From an uncultured Pelagibacteraceae bacterium (GTDB taxonomy: Bacteria > Pseudomonadota > Alphaproteobacteria > Pelagibacterales > Pelagibacteraceae): a DNA stretch of 64,000 bases. A program made the position numbers and the translations under genes. Where the stretch lies: NCBI GenBank assembly GCA_902545635.1, contig CACCGT010000002.1, positions 1 to 64,000 of the forward strand, given 5' to 3'. Positions 54,345-63,865 of this stretch are shown in pieces. Numbering within the stretch: position 1 is the stretch's first letter; every line of letters begins with the position of its first letter. The notes beneath the pieces are model-generated. The model was given only the letters and a program-made list of their open reading frames with translations. It had not been told where the DNA came from and made no database searches.

Positions 54345-54354
54345 GAGATGAAAA

Positions 54355-56571
54355 ATGGAAAAAAAAAAATTAAAGTTATCAATTTCAGGAACTTCAAAAA
54401 AAACCTTTAATAGTATTGAAGAAGCTAAATCAAAATCAAAAAATACTGTAGTAATAGAAAAAAAAAGCTCAAAATTCGGAAATAAACAACAATTTCCTCG
54501 ACAAAATAATGAAAATTATAAATCTAATAAAAGTACTTTATCTAGATCAAATAGTTACCCTAAAACATTTGGAACACCCACATCAGATTTTGAGAAAAGG
54601 AAATTAGCTGAGCAAAGAGCTACAAGAAGATTAAAAGGAGAAACTGTACAAAAAGATAATAAAACATCAAAAATAAGTGGAAGAAGACGTGAGCTAAAAT
54701 TAACTATTTCAAGAGCTTTAAGTGAAGATAATGTTGAGACAAAGTCAAGAAGCTTGGCCTCATTAAAAAGAGCAAAACAAAAAGAAAATCGAAATCTAAA
54801 CCAAAGTGATAATAAAGATCAATTTAAACAAATCAAAAGAGAGATAAATCTTCCTGAGATAATTACTATCAGAGAGCTAGCAAATAGAATGGCTGAACAA
54901 TCTAGTAGCATAATTAAACATTTGCTAGGAATGGGAGTAACGGTAACAATAAATCACACAATAGATGCTGATACTGCTGAGTATTTAGTAAAAGAATTTG
55001 GTCATAAACCTATTAGAGAAAAAAAGGCTGAAGAAATAATTGAAAAGATTAAAGAGGTAAAATCAGAAAATTTAAAAAATCGACCACCAATTGTTACTGT
55101 GATGGGACACGTTGATCATGGTAAAACATCTGTCTTAGACGTTTTAAGACAGGCAAACGTAGTATCTGGAGAGTTTGGAGGAATAACTCAACATATAGGT
55201 GCATATCAAATTAATCATGAAAATAATAAAATCACCTTTATTGATACTCCCGGTCATGCAGCATTTACAGAGATGAGAGCTAGAGGATCTAAATTAACTG
55301 ATATTGTGATTTTAGTTGTGGCAGCGGATGATGGAGTAAAACCACAAACAATTGAGTCAATTAAACATGCAAAAGCAGCTAAAGTTCCAATAGTAGTAGC
55401 GATAAATAAGTGTGATTTACCAGAAGCTGACCCCCAAAAAATAAAAAACCAATTATTAGAACATGAGTTAATAGCTGAGGAACTATCCGGAGATACTTTG
55501 ATGGTAGAAATTTCTACGAAAACAAAACTTAATTTAGATAAATTAGTTGAGTCAATTCTACTTCAAGCTGAACTATTAGATTTAAAAACAGATTTTGAGA
55601 CAAATGCTAAAGGAATAGTTTTAGAATCCAAAATAGATATTGGAAGAGGTCCTGTTGCCAATGTAATAATCACAGCAGGTACTTTAAAAAAAGGTGATTA
55701 TTTTGTAAGTGGACTAAAATGGGGGAAAATAAGAGCGATTATTAACGATCATGGTAAAAATATTGATAGTGCTGAGCCTGCAACACCAATAGAAATTATT
55801 GGAATTAATGGAGCATCTAAATCTGGAGATGACTTTATTGTTTTGCAAAATGAAAAAGAAGCGAAGTCGTTGTGTGAGGCTAGAGTTCAAGAGTCAAAAG
55901 ATGATAAAATACCAATAGCTTTTGCGACTCAAGACTCTGCTTTTCAAAAATCAGTATCAGAGGAATTGAATATAATCATAAAATCAGATGTTCATGGATC
56001 ATCTGAGGCAATTAAAAATGCAATAGATCAAATTAAACATGATGAAGTAAAACCTAAAATACTTCTTTCAGATATAGGTATGGTTACAGAGACAGATGTA
56101 ACTCTAGCAAAGGCGTCAAACGGTGTGATAATTGCATTCAACGTTAAACCAAGCAAAGAAGCTAAAAAAAGAGCTGAACAGGAAAAAGTTTCTATTTCAT
56201 CTTTTAATATAATCTATGAAGTATTAGATTTCATAAAAGGTAAGATGGGTGGGTTATTAACTCCAGATGTAGAGGAAAAAGTAATAGGTAGTGCAGAAAT
56301 CCTAGAGATTTTTAAAGTATCAAAAGTTGGTAAAGTTGCAGGATCTAAAGTTGTTGAAGGAGAGATAACGCAAGATTCCAGTGCTAGAGTAATAAGAGAT
56401 GGAGCAATAATATTTAATGGAAAAATTGGATCTATTTTTAGAGAAAAAAATCAAACTAAACATGTAACTGCTGGGTTAGAATGTGGAATTACACTAAAAG
56501 ATTTCGCAGATTTTCAAAAAAAAGATATTATAGAGGTTTATAATGCAACCGTTACAGAAAGAACAATTTAA
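54355..56571 (+). CDS. infB: Translation initiation factor IF-2
   Basis: A 738-residue GTPase that places initiator tRNA on the 30S subunit. The G domain has GHVDHGKT, IDTPGHAAF and AINKCDLPEAD. A basic, low-complexity N-terminal region of about 160 residues precedes an IF2-N domain (ITIRELANRMAEQSSSIIKHLL). It is shorter than many alphaproteobacterial IF-2 proteins, in line with genome streamlining. It follows nusA by 10 bases; the RNA-binding ylxR often found between them is absent. Confidence 0.97.
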   Translation: MEKKKLKLSISGTSKKTFNSIEEAKSKSKNTVVIEKKSSKFGNKQQFPRQNNENYKSNKSTLSRSNSYPKTFGTPTSDFEKRKLAEQRATRRLKGETVQKDNKTSKISGRRRELKLTISRALSEDNVETKSRSLASLKRAKQKENRNLNQSDNKDQFKQIKREINLPEIITIRELANRMAEQSSSIIKHLLGMGVTVTINHTIDADTAEYLVKEFGHKPIREKKAEEIIEKIKEVKSENLKNRPPIVTVMGHVDHGKTSVLDVLRQANVVSGEFGGITQHIGAYQINHENNKITFIDTPGHAAFTEMRARGSKLTDIVILVVAADDGVKPQTIESIKHAKAAKVPIVVAINKCDLPEADPQKIKNQLLEHELIAEELSGDTLMVEISTKTKLNLDKLVESILLQAELLDLKTDFETNAKGIVLESKIDIGRGPVANVIITAGTLKKGDYFVSGLKWGKIRAIINDHGKNIDSAEPATPIEIIGINGASKSGDDFIVLQNEKEAKSLCEARVQESKDDKIPIAFATQDSAFQKSVSEELNIIIKSDVHGSSEAIKNAIDQIKHDEVKPKILLSDIGMVTETDVTLAKASNGVIIAFNVKPSKEAKKRAEQEKVSISSFNIIYEVLDFIKGKMGGLLTPDVEEKVIGSAEILEIFKVSKVGKVAGSKVVEGEITQDSSARVIRDGAIIFNGKIGSIFREKNQTKHVTAGLECGITLKDFADFQKKDIIEVYNATVTERTI

Positions 56572-56937
56572 ATGAGTAATTTAGGAAAGCCTATAACTCA
56601 AAGACAATTACGAGTTGGTGAAATGATAAAGCAAGCTTTGGGAATGCTTTTTATAAGAGATGAAGTCAAAATACCAAACTTATCGACTAGAGAGATAACA
56701 GTGACTGAAGTTAGAATGTCACCAGACCTTAAAACTGCAAAAATTTTTGTAATGCCGTTAGGGGGAAAAAATACTAATGAAATTATAGAAAAATTGAAAA
56801 TCTCATCATTTATAATTAGAAAGGTATTATCAAAAAAAATTATTGTGAAATTTTTACCAAAACTTTTTTTTGTGAAAGATGACTCTTTTGATTATGCAGA
56901 AAAAATAGAAAATTTAATTAAACAAACAAATAAATAA
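56572..56937 (+). CDS. rbfA: Ribosome-binding factor A
   Basis: A 121-residue KH-like protein that helps mature the 30S subunit. The RQLRVGEMIKQALGMLF opening and TVTEVRMSPDLKTAKIFVMPL segment are typical. It begins directly after the infB stop. A truB gene, usual between rbfA and rpsO, is absent; only 8 bases separate rbfA from rpsO. Confidence 0.93.
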   Translation: MSNLGKPITQRQLRVGEMIKQALGMLFIRDEVKIPNLSTREITVTEVRMSPDLKTAKIFVMPLGGKNTNEIIEKLKISSFIIRKVLSKKIIVKFLPKLFFVKDDSFDYAEKIENLIKQTNK

Positions 56938-56945
56938 GGAAAAAA

Positions 56946-57194
56946 ATGAAAGAAAAAGTAAAAGAACTTCAAGTCCATGATAAAGACACAGGATCTTCAG
57001 AAGTTCAGATTGCTCAATTAACTGGGAAGATTGAGAGTCTGTCAAAACATATAAAACAATTCAAAAAGGATAAACACTCATCTGTTGGTCTTTTGAGAGC
57101 GGTAAATAGAAGAAAAAAACTATTAGAATATTTAAAGAAAAATAACATCGAATCTTATAAATCAGTATTAACTAAATTAAATCTAAGGAAATAA
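56946..57194 (+). CDS. rpsO: Ribosomal protein uS15
   Basis: An 82-residue protein with the S15 core: HDKDTGSSEVQIAQLTGKI, then DKHSSVGLLRAVNRRKKLLEYLK. It is about seven residues shorter at the N-terminus than the usual 89. A GGAAAAA ribosome site precedes the ATG. It ends directly at the pnp start, matching the widespread rpsO-pnp pair. Confidence 0.97.
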   Translation: MKEKVKELQVHDKDTGSSEVQIAQLTGKIESLSKHIKQFKKDKHSSVGLLRAVNRRKKLLEYLKKNNIESYKSVLTKLNLRK

Positions 57195-59267
57195 ATGTTT
57201 AAAGTTGTAAAAAAAGAAATAGAAGTAAGTGGAAAAAAAATAAGTTTAGAGACAGGTAAAATAGCTAGACAGGCAGACGGGGCTATTATAGCTCAATGTG
57301 GAGAAACTGTAGTTCTTGCGACCGTAGTAGGAGCAAAAAAAGTAAATCCAGATATGGATTATTTTCCATTGTCAGTAAATTACCAAGAAAAATATTATGC
57401 AGCTGGAAAGATCCCAGGTGGCTATTTTAAAAGAGAAGCAAGACCGACAGAAAGTGAAACCTTAATATCAAGATTAATTGATAGACCTATCAGACCTTTG
57501 TTTCCTGATGAATTTAAAAACGAAGTACAGTTATTACCAACTGTAATATCTTATGACAAAGAAAATGAACCAGACATTTTATCTATAATAGCATCATCAG
57601 CAGCCTTAGCGATATCTGGAATGCCTTTCATGGGACCTGTAGGAGCCTCAAGAGTTGGCTTTATTAAAGGAAAGTATGTACTCAACCCATCAAAAAAGGA
57701 ATTAGAGGAATCAAAATTAGATTTAGTAGTAGCGGGAACCAAAGATGCTGTTTTAATGGTCGAGTCGGAAGCAAATGGTTTAACAGAAGAAGAAATGTTA
57801 AATGCTGTAAAATTTGGACATGAAGGTTTCGTCCCTGTAATAGAAATGATCGAAGATCTTGCAAAAGAATGCAGAAAACCTGAATGGATAGTCGAGAAAA
57901 AAGATCTTTCTGAGATAAAAAAGAAATTAGAGGAAGAATTTACTGAAGATCTCAAAAAAGCATTCTCTACTAGAGATAAACAGGATAGATCAAATCAAAT
58001 TTCTGAAATAACGGAAAAAGCTAAAAAGCTTTATGAGGAAAATGAGGATTACACAGATCTAGATGTAAATTCTCAACTTAAGAACTTAGAGAAATCAATT
58101 GTAAGAACAGATATTCTAAAAAATAAAAATCGTATTGATGGACGAGGTCTTGCAGATGTAAGACCAATCATGTGCGAAGTGGGTATATTACCTAGAGTTC
58201 ATGGCTCTGCTTTATTTACTAGGGGTGAAACTCAAGCAATCGTTACAACTACTTTGGGTACATCAGATGATGAACAAAGAATTGAGAGTTTAGATGGTCT
58301 TCAAAAAGAAAGATTTATGTTGCACTACAATTTTCCTCCGTTCTCAGTTGGTGAAACTGGAAGAATTGGAACAGGCAGAAGAGAGATTGGTCATGGTAAG
58401 TTAGCATGGAGAGCGATTAATTCATCACTTCCACCAAAAGAAAGTTTCCCATATACGTTTAGAATTGTGTCAGAAATAACCGAGTCTAATGGTTCATCTT
58501 CAATGGCAACTGTTTGTGGAACTTCTCTTGCTCTTATGGATGCAGGAGTTCCTATCAAAGAACCTGTAGCTGGAATTGCAATGGGTTTAATTAAAGAAGG
58601 TGAGGATTTTACGGTCTTATCAGATATTCTTGGCGATGAAGACCATCTAGGAGATATGGATTTCAAAGTTGCTGGAACTAAAGACGGTATTACATCCTTA
58701 CAAATGGATATAAAGATTACTGGAATCACTTTTGAGATAATGGAACAAGCTTTAAATCAAGCCAAAGATGGGAGAATTCATATCTTAGGTGAAATGAATA
58801 AAGCTCTTTCTAAATCAAGAGATAATGTTGGTAAACACACACCAAAAATGGAAAAAATCACAGTTGATAAAAAAGATATCGCAGCAGTAATTGGTAAAGG
58901 TGGAGCAACAATAAGAGAAATTGTTGAAAAATCTGGAGCAAAAGTTGATGTTAACGATGAGGGTGAAGTAACAGTAGCAGCACCAGATGAAGAGTCTAGA
59001 AATGTGGCGATGCAAATGATTAAAGATATTACCGCTAAAGCTGAATTAAATAAGATTTATAACGGTAAAGTTATGAAAATTATGGAATTTGGTGCTTTTG
59101 TAAATTTCTTAGGAAAACAAGACGGATTAGTTCACATTTCAGAGCTTGCAGATAAAAGAGTTGCCAAAGTTACTGACGTAGTCAAAGAAGGTGACGAAGT
59201 TAAAGTAAAAGTTATTGGATTTGACAGAGGAAAAGTTAAATTATCTATAAAGCAGGCTGCTATATAG
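57195..59267 (+). CDS. pnp: Polyribonucleotide nucleotidyltransferase (PNPase)
   Basis: A 690-residue phosphorolytic exoribonuclease with two RNase PH-like domains ([18 protein letters not shown] early; [16 protein letters not shown] in the second), a KH domain ([17 protein letters not shown]) and a C-terminal S1 domain ([17 protein letters not shown]). It degrades mRNA and forms part of the degradosome in other bacteria. It starts right after the rpsO stop. Confidence 0.98.
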   Translation: MFKVVKKEIEVSGKKISLETGKIARQADGAIIAQCGETVVLATVVGAKKVNPDMDYFPLSVNYQEKYYAAGKIPGGYFKREARPTESETLISRLIDRPIRPLFPDEFKNEVQLLPTVISYDKENEPDILSIIASSAALAISGMPFMGPVGASRVGFIKGKYVLNPSKKELEESKLDLVVAGTKDAVLMVESEANGLTEEEMLNAVKFGHEGFVPVIEMIEDLAKECRKPEWIVEKKDLSEIKKKLEEEFTEDLKKAFSTRDKQDRSNQISEITEKAKKLYEENEDYTDLDVNSQLKNLEKSIVRTDILKNKNRIDGRGLADVRPIMCEVGILPRVHGSALFTRGETQAIVTTTLGTSDDEQRIESLDGLQKERFMLHYNFPPFSVGETGRIGTGRREIGHGKLAWRAINSSLPPKESFPYTFRIVSEITESNGSSSMATVCGTSLALMDAGVPIKEPVAGIAMGLIKEGEDFTVLSDILGDEDHLGDMDFKVAGTKDGITSLQMDIKITGITFEIMEQALNQAKDGRIHILGEMNKALSKSRDNVGKHTPKMEKITVDKKDIAAVIGKGGATIREIVEKSGAKVDVNDEGEVTVAAPDEESRNVAMQMIKDITAKAELNKIYNGKVMKIMEFGAFVNFLGKQDGLVHISELADKRVAKVTDVVKEGDEVKVKVIGFDRGKVKLSIKQAAI

Positions 59268-59271
59268 ATAA

Positions 59272-59652
59272 ATGTCAAAACCATTTATTTTAATTGCTAG
59301 AATACGTGTTAAAGAAGGTAAGGTTGAAGAGTATCTCAAGATTGCAAAAGAAGCTGATGATGCTGTTAATGCATCAGAGCCAGACATGCTTATTCATACT
59401 TTTGATCAAGATCCCACAGATACTTTAGAATTTACTTGGAGTGAGGTTTACAGAAATAGTGAAGCTATGCTGCATCATCTAAATAATCCCCCAGTCCAAG
59501 CTTATGTTGAAAAGCATAACAAAATTGCGGATAGATTCGAAATAGAAGTGTATGGATATATTACAGAAGAGACTATAAAGGCAATAAAAGATACAAATAT
59601 CCCTTTCAAGCATTTTAAAACTACTAATGTTGGTTATTTCAGAAAAATATAA
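59272..59652 (+). CDS. Antibiotic biosynthesis monooxygenase (ABM)-fold protein
   Basis: A 126-residue dimeric alpha+beta barrel-type protein: an N-terminal FILIARIRVKEGKVEEYLKIA strand-helix unit and a EFTWSEVYRNSEAMLHHL segment are typical of the ABM/quinol-monooxygenase-like group. It starts four bases after pnp, so it shares that transcript. Substrate and cofactor are unknown, and many members are not oxygenases. Confidence 0.75.
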   Translation: MSKPFILIARIRVKEGKVEEYLKIAKEADDAVNASEPDMLIHTFDQDPTDTLEFTWSEVYRNSEAMLHHLNNPPVQAYVEKHNKIADRFEIEVYGYITEETIKAIKDTNIPFKHFKTTNVGYFRKI

Positions 59653-59655
59653 TTA

Positions 59656-60147
59656 TTAACTCTCTGGGACGAAAAGCAAGCAAAGACCATTACTACAATA
59701 TCTTTTTCCACCATCTGGGCCATCATTGAATACATGGCCGTGATGAGCACCACAATTTGCACAAGAATACTCTGTTCTTTTCATTCCAAATGAATAGTCA
59801 GTTTTTGTTACAAATGCGCCTGGTATTGCCTCGGTAAATGATGGCCAACCAGTTCCACTATCAAATTTTGCAGTGGACTCAAATAGTTTCACACCACAAT
59901 TCGCGCAATGATATGACCCTTTTCTTTTTTCATAGTTTAATTCACTAGTACCAGCACGCTCAGTACCCTCCTCAAACATTATTATCTTTTGCTCATTAGT
60001 AAGATCTGGATTTATTATATTGTATTCGCTCTCATCTTTTTTTAATTTTTTCTTAAATCCTACTAAATTGCTCGCTAATGATGTTAATGGGTAAAATATG
60101 AAACCTAAAATAGAAGCCCCAGCAATTTTCAAAAACTTTCTTTTCAC
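59656..60147 (-). CDS. msrB: Peptide-methionine (R)-S-oxide reductase, exported
   Basis: A 163-residue MsrB. Zinc-binding CxxC pairs appear as two CANCG motifs, and the catalytic Cys is in KRYCSNGLCLLF, with GTGWPSF also conserved. The N-terminus KRKFLKIAGASILGFIFYPLTSLA is a signal or anchor with a KRKFLK start that only loosely resembles a Tat motif. It would repair oxidised methionine in the cell envelope. Start is GTG. It is the last gene of the minus-strand run headed by fabA. Confidence 0.92.
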   Translation of the reverse strand: MKRKFLKIAGASILGFIFYPLTSLASNLVGFKKKLKKDESEYNIINPDLTNEQKIIMFEEGTERAGTSELNYEKRKGSYHCANCGVKLFESTAKFDSGTGWPSFTEAIPGAFVTKTDYSFGMKRTEYSCANCGAHHGHVFNDGPDGGKRYCSNGLCLLFVPES

Positions 60148-60156
60148 AATAATTAT

Positions 60157-60312
60157 TTATTTCTTATTTGTTTTTTTCCCAAGCTTATTTATTAAAAATA
60201 AAGCTACAGCAGTCAATAGGGCAAAAACTTCTAGTGCATGACCAGAACCCTCAAGAATTAATTGAACAAAGATAAATATTATACAAACTACAAACCAAAC
60301 TAAAATTAGCAT
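60157..60312 (-). CDS. 51-residue two-helix membrane protein
   Basis: An ATG-started frame that exactly fills the gap between fabI and msrB on the same strand: 12 bases after fabI and 9 bases before the msrB GTG. It has two hydrophobic helices (LVWFVVCIIFIFVQLIL; LEVFALLTAVALFLI) joined by an EGSGHA turn, and a basic tail KLGKKTNKK. No family is recognised. The tight spacing and ordinary codon use support a real gene. Confidence 0.6.
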   Translation of the reverse strand: MLILVWFVVCIIFIFVQLILEGSGHALEVFALLTAVALFLINKLGKKTNKK

Positions 60313-60324
60313 ATTAATAAACTC

Positions 60325-61110
60325 TTAAGATATATTTTTTGGATCTGGCATACCTACTTTATTGTAACCAGCATCAACATAGTGAATTTCACCTGTAACT
60401 CCGCCTGCCATATCGCTTAGTAGATATAATGCTGAGTTTCCAACATCCATATTATCTACATTTCTCTTTAAAAAAGAATGATCTGCATTCCATTTATATA
60501 AGAATTTAGCATCCCCAATAGCTGATGCTGCCAAAGTCTTAATCGGACCTGCACTTATTGCGTTAACTCTTATTCCTTTAGCACCTAAATCTCTAGCTAA
60601 ATACTTCACACTAGACTCTAATGCAGCTTTACAAACACCCATTACATTATAATTTGGAATAGCTTTATTAGCCTCATAGCTAAGTGTAATCAAGCTGCCA
60701 CCCTCTTTCATAACTTTTGAAGCTTCTTTTGCAACTTCAGTAAATGAAAAGCATGAAATCAGCATACTTCTTAAAAAATTTTCTCTAGTAGTATTTAGAT
60801 ATTCTCCTGAAAGCTCAGATTTATCTGAAAAAGCAATAGCGTGAACTACGAAGTCTATCTGACCCCATTGAGATTTAACATCCTCAAATAATTTTATTAC
60901 ATCTTCTTTTTTTTCAACATCACAGCTAAAAGTAACATTAGAATTTAGTTTTTCTGCAAGAGGAACTACTCTTTTTTTAAGAGCATCACCTAAATATGTA
61001 AAAGCTAATTCAGCACCTGCTTCTGAAAGTTTTTGGGAAATACCCCAAGCAATAGATCTCTCATTAGCAACACCCATTATCAGTCCTTTTTTACCTTTCA
61101 TTAAAGACAT
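60325..61110 (-). CDS. fabI: Enoyl-[acyl-carrier-protein] reductase FabI
   Basis: A 261-residue short-chain dehydrogenase-type enzyme reducing enoyl-ACP with NADH in fatty acid elongation. The GVANERSIAWGIS cofactor loop and the active site with Tyr in SYEANKAIPNYNVMGVCKAAL and the following Lys match FabI rather than FabG. It follows fabB by three bases in a fabA-fabB-fabI operon, the usual alphaproteobacterial arrangement. Confidence 0.97.
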   Translation of the reverse strand: MSLMKGKKGLIMGVANERSIAWGISQKLSEAGAELAFTYLGDALKKRVVPLAEKLNSNVTFSCDVEKKEDVIKLFEDVKSQWGQIDFVVHAIAFSDKSELSGEYLNTTRENFLRSMLISCFSFTEVAKEASKVMKEGGSLITLSYEANKAIPNYNVMGVCKAALESSVKYLARDLGAKGIRVNAISAGPIKTLAASAIGDAKFLYKWNADHSFLKRNVDNMDVGNSALYLLSDMAGGVTGEIHYVDAGYNKVGMPDPKNIS

Positions 61111-61113
61111 AAC

Positions 61114-62325
61114 TTAGACTTTCTCAAATACTAGAGTTGCATTTGTTCCACCAAAACCAAAACTATTAGACATGACAGTATTTAATGTTGCTTCGGTTTC
61201 TGTTTTAGCGACTATTGGAAATTTTTTAGCCTCTTCATCCATTTCACTTATGTTAGCTGAACCGGTAATGAAGTTATTTTTCATCATAATTAAACAATAT
61301 ATTGCTTCATGCACTGATGCAGCTCCTAACGGATGACCTGATAAAGATTTGGTCGAACTAATCTTAGGAATTTCATCTCCAAAAGCATCTTTAACAGCAT
61401 TTAATTCAGTAATATCTCCCACTGGAGTAGAAGTTCCATGAGTATTTATATAGTCTACTTTATTTTTTGAAGTTGCCATAGCCATTTGCATACATCTTAC
61501 TGCACCCTCACCAGAAGGTGCTACCATATCATATCCATCTGATGTTGCTCCATAACCTGTTAATTCTGCGTATATTTTAGCTCCTCTTGCTTTAGCGTGT
61601 TCATATTCCTCAAGAACTAAAACTCCTGCACCTCCAGCAATTACAAAACCATCTCTAGTTTTATCGTAAGCTCTTGATGCTTTCTCAGGTGTATCATTAT
61701 ATTTTGAGGATAAAGCTGTCATTGCATCAAACATGGCTGTCATAGCCCAGTGTATCTCTTCGCTACCACCTGCAAAAACTACATCCTGTTTACCCATTTG
61801 GATAAGTTCCATAGAGTTTCCTATACAGTGCCCACTTGTTGCGCAGGCTGAACTCATTGTGTAGTTTGTTCCCTTAATTTTAAATGGAACAGCGAGCGTT
61901 GCTGATGCGGTACTCGCCATAGTTCTAGGTACAATAAATGGTCCCATCAATTTTGGAGTTTTAGCTCTAGTTTTATCAGCAGCCAAAATAACATTTTCAA
62001 TAGATGGTCCACCTGAACCCATAACAATTCCTGTTTTGAAATTACTTACTTCACTTTCTTCCAAACCAGAGTCTTCAATAGCCTCTTTCATTGCAATATA
62101 ATTGTAAGCAGATCCTGAACCCATAAACCTAATTGTTTTTCTATCTATATGATCCTCAAGTTTGATATTAGGCTTTCCATGAATATGACTTTTAAGATTG
62201 TGTTCTTTATATTCTTCAGAAAAAGAAATTCCTGATTTAGTATTTAATAAAGATTGATGAACTTCCTCCTGATTATTCCCAAGACATGAAACAATTCCCA
62301 AACCTGTAATTACTACTCTTCGCAT
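61114..62325 (-). CDS. fabB: 3-oxoacyl-[acyl-carrier-protein] synthase I FabB
   Basis: A 403-residue condensing enzyme. The catalytic Cys is in [13 protein letters not shown], with His residues in [11 protein letters not shown] and [17 protein letters not shown]. Together with FabA it makes unsaturated fatty acids. The start codon shares a base with the fabA stop, and fabI follows by three bases. FabF is the alternative family member, but the fabA neighbour supports FabB. Confidence 0.95.
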   Translation of the reverse strand: MRRVVITGLGIVSCLGNNQEEVHQSLLNTKSGISFSEEYKEHNLKSHIHGKPNIKLEDHIDRKTIRFMGSGSAYNYIAMKEAIEDSGLEESEVSNFKTGIVMGSGGPSIENVILAADKTRAKTPKLMGPFIVPRTMASTASATLAVPFKIKGTNYTMSSACATSGHCIGNSMELIQMGKQDVVFAGGSEEIHWAMTAMFDAMTALSSKYNDTPEKASRAYDKTRDGFVIAGGAGVLVLEEYEHAKARGAKIYAELTGYGATSDGYDMVAPSGEGAVRCMQMAMATSKNKVDYINTHGTSTPVGDITELNAVKDAFGDEIPKISSTKSLSGHPLGAASVHEAIYCLIMMKNNFITGSANISEMDEEAKKFPIVAKTETEATLNTVMSNSFGFGGTNATLVFEKV

Positions 62326-62825
62326 TATTTAAATAATCCTACTTTTAGACTTTCTGCAGAATATATTTTCTTGCCATCAGCAAGAAGAATACCATTCGCT
62401 AGTCCAACTGTTGTTTCACCTTTAATCAATATTCTTTTCATATCAATAATATATGTCGCCATTTTGACATTTTTTAAAACCTCTCCTGTAAACTTTACAG
62501 TGCTTACTCCCAATGCTCTTCCTCTTCCAGGATTTCCAAGCCAACCTAAGTAGAAGCCAACTAGTTGCCACATCGCATCTAAACCTAAACATCCTGGCAT
62601 CACTGGATCTTCTCTAAAGTGACAATCAAAAAACCACAAATCATCTTTTATATCAAGTTCAGCCCTCATCAACCCTTTGTCAAAAGCTCCATTTTTCTCG
62701 CTAATTTCAGTAATTCTATCAAACATTAGCATTGGTGGAGAAGGTAACTTTGCATTTCCAGGGCCAAAAAGCTCCCCATTTGCACAGCTTATTAATTCAT
62801 CATAATTAAAGGAACTTTTTTTCAT
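62325..62825 (-). CDS. fabA: 3-hydroxydecanoyl-ACP dehydratase/isomerase FabA
   Basis: A 166-residue hot-dog-fold enzyme that makes and isomerises the double bond in the C10 intermediate. The active-site His and Asp are in [23 protein letters not shown]. It is first in the fabA-fabB-fabI operon and divergent from irr, a gene order known in alphaproteobacteria. The 72-base gap holds a TATTCT-TT-AGAATA palindrome that could affect both directions. Confidence 0.97.
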   Translation of the reverse strand: MKKSSFNYDELISCANGELFGPGNAKLPSPPMLMFDRITEISEKNGAFDKGLMRAELDIKDDLWFFDCHFREDPVMPGCLGLDAMWQLVGFYLGWLGNPGRGRALGVSTVKFTGEVLKNVKMATYIIDMKRILIKGETTVGLANGILLADGKKIYSAESLKVGLFK

Positions 62826-62875
62826 AGTTTTTTAATCTTATTACTTGATTTACAAACATTATAATATAGATATTC

Positions 62876-62895
62876 TTTAGAATAATTATAATTAG
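62876..62895 (+). promoter_or_regulatory. ICE-like element upstream of irr
   Basis: TTTAGAATAATTATAATTAG lies two bases before the irr ATG and is 17/20 identical to a sequence upstream of rubrerythrin. Its TTTAGAA half, three-base spacer and imperfect TTCTAAA half (5 of 7) resemble the Irr iron-control element. It overlaps a palindrome TATTCT-TT-AGAATA (62871-62884). Irr autoregulation would be expected; the assignment is by pattern only in AT-rich DNA. Confidence 0.45.
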
Positions 62896-62897
62896 TA

Positions 62898-63326
62898 ATG
62901 TCCTACGCTGAGCAATATATAGAAAAATTAAGAAAATCAGGTCTAAGACCAACAAAACAAAGAGTTAAAATTTGTGAAGTGTTGTTTGATGCTGAAAAGA
63001 CTTTTCACTTTACGATTAAAGAACTGGTTAAAATCATTGAAAATCAAGCAAATATCAAGGTTTCACTTGCAACAGTTTACAATACTGTTCACGCGTTTAT
63101 CAAGAGGGGATATTTAAAAGAGATTCCACTAAATGCTTCACAAAGCTATTACGATACAAATGTAACTCATCATCACCATTTCTTTGACGAAGAGGATAAT
63201 AAATTAATTGATATTGACCAAGATGACGTTGATGAGATTAACATTAGAAAAAAAATCCCAGGAAAGAAAATTAGATCAGTCGAAGTAATTGCCAAGATTG
63301 TAAGTGATAATCAATCTCAAAAATAA
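62898..63326 (+). CDS. irr: Iron response regulator Irr (Fur family)
   Basis: A 142-residue Fur-superfamily protein with the recognition helix in VSLATVYNTVHAF and a run of four His at residues 91-94 (the HHH motif used for heme binding in Irr). The N-terminal heme-regulatory Cys-Pro motif of Bradyrhizobium Irr is absent, as in most alphaproteobacteria. Irr reports iron/heme status. It is divergent from fabA and upstream of rubrerythrin, with an ICE-like element before both irr and rubrerythrin. Confidence 0.9.
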   Translation: MSYAEQYIEKLRKSGLRPTKQRVKICEVLFDAEKTFHFTIKELVKIIENQANIKVSLATVYNTVHAFIKRGYLKEIPLNASQSYYDTNVTHHHHFFDEEDNKLIDIDQDDVDEINIRKKIPGKKIRSVEVIAKIVSDNQSQK

Positions 63327-63355
63327 TTCAATAATTTCAATACTTTAAAAATTAT

Positions 63356-63372
63356 ATTAAAATAGTTCTAAA
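63356..63372 (-). promoter_or_regulatory. Upstream ICE-like half-site at the rubrerythrin promoter
   Basis: Read on the minus strand this is TTTAGAACTATTTTAAT: a perfect TTTAGAA half, a three-base spacer, and a second half matching TTCTAAA at five of seven positions. It lies just upstream of the -35 box. Together with the copy at 63412-63431 it brackets the promoter, an arrangement suited to repression by a looped or paired dimer; that is inference. Confidence 0.35.
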
Positions 63373-63375
63373 CTG

Positions 63376-63405
63376 TTGACATATATTTTATAACGACTAT
63401 ATAAA
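63376..63405 (+). promoter_or_regulatory. Sigma-70 promoter for rubrerythrin
   Basis: A perfect -35 box TTGACA (63376-63381) is followed 16-18 bases later by TATATAAA (63398-63405). The implied start is near 63410, giving a leader of about 33 bases with a TAGGAG ribosome site before the ATG at 63443. This is one of the strongest promoter-like sequences in the window. Confidence 0.7.
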
Positions 63406-63411
63406 AACCAT

Positions 63412-63431
63412 TTTAGAATCATTATTAATAG
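63412..63431 (+). promoter_or_regulatory. ICE-like element at the rubrerythrin transcription start
   Basis: TTTAGAATCATTATTAATAG matches the element before irr at 17 of 20 positions. It lies just after the -10 box, covering the expected transcription start, a position typical of repressor sites. Halves compare to TTTAGAA-NNN-TTCTAAA as 7/7 and 5/7. Irr control of rubrerythrin is the simplest reading but is not proven. Confidence 0.45.
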
Positions 63432-63442
63432 TAGGAGTTATT

Positions 63443-63859
63443 ATGTCATTAAAAGGTAGTAAAACAGAGGAAAACTTAAAAGAAGCATTTGCTGGTGAAA
63501 GTCAAGCAAATCGAAGATATCTTTATTTTGCTCAAAAAGCTGATGTTGAAGGTTTTAACGATGTAGCTGCAGTATTCAGATCAACTGCAGAAGGTGAAAC
63601 TGGGCACGCACATGGTCACTTAGAATATCTTGAAGAAGTTGGTGATCCAGCAACTGGCAAGCCAATCGGTGAAACAAAAGCAAATCTTGAGTCTGCAATT
63701 CAAGGTGAAACACATGAGTATACAGATATGTATCCGGGAATGGCTAAAACAGCCAGAGATGAAGGATTTGATGAAATAGCTGACTGGTTTGAGACTTTGG
63801 CAAAAGCTGAAAAATCTCATGCTGGAAAGTTCCAAAAAACTTTAGAAAGTATTTCTTAA
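63443..63859 (+). CDS. Rubrerythrin without rubredoxin domain
   Basis: A 138-residue ferritin-like di-iron protein. Metal-binding Glu/His residues are in [32 protein letters not shown] and [11 protein letters not shown]. The C-terminal rubredoxin domain of classical rubrerythrins is missing, so its electron donor is unclear. Such proteins act as hydrogen peroxide reductases. It has its own strong promoter and follows irr. Confidence 0.92.
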   Translation: MSLKGSKTEENLKEAFAGESQANRRYLYFAQKADVEGFNDVAAVFRSTAEGETGHAHGHLEYLEEVGDPATGKPIGETKANLESAIQGETHEYTDMYPGMAKTARDEGFDEIADWFETLAKAEKSHAGKFQKTLESIS

Positions 63860-63865
63860 ACAAAA

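Noticed and set aside
57551-57955. 134-codon minus-strand open frame inside pnp
   Set aside because: Antisense to a highly conserved gene; serine/phenylalanine-rich translation typical of antisense frames in AT-rich DNA.
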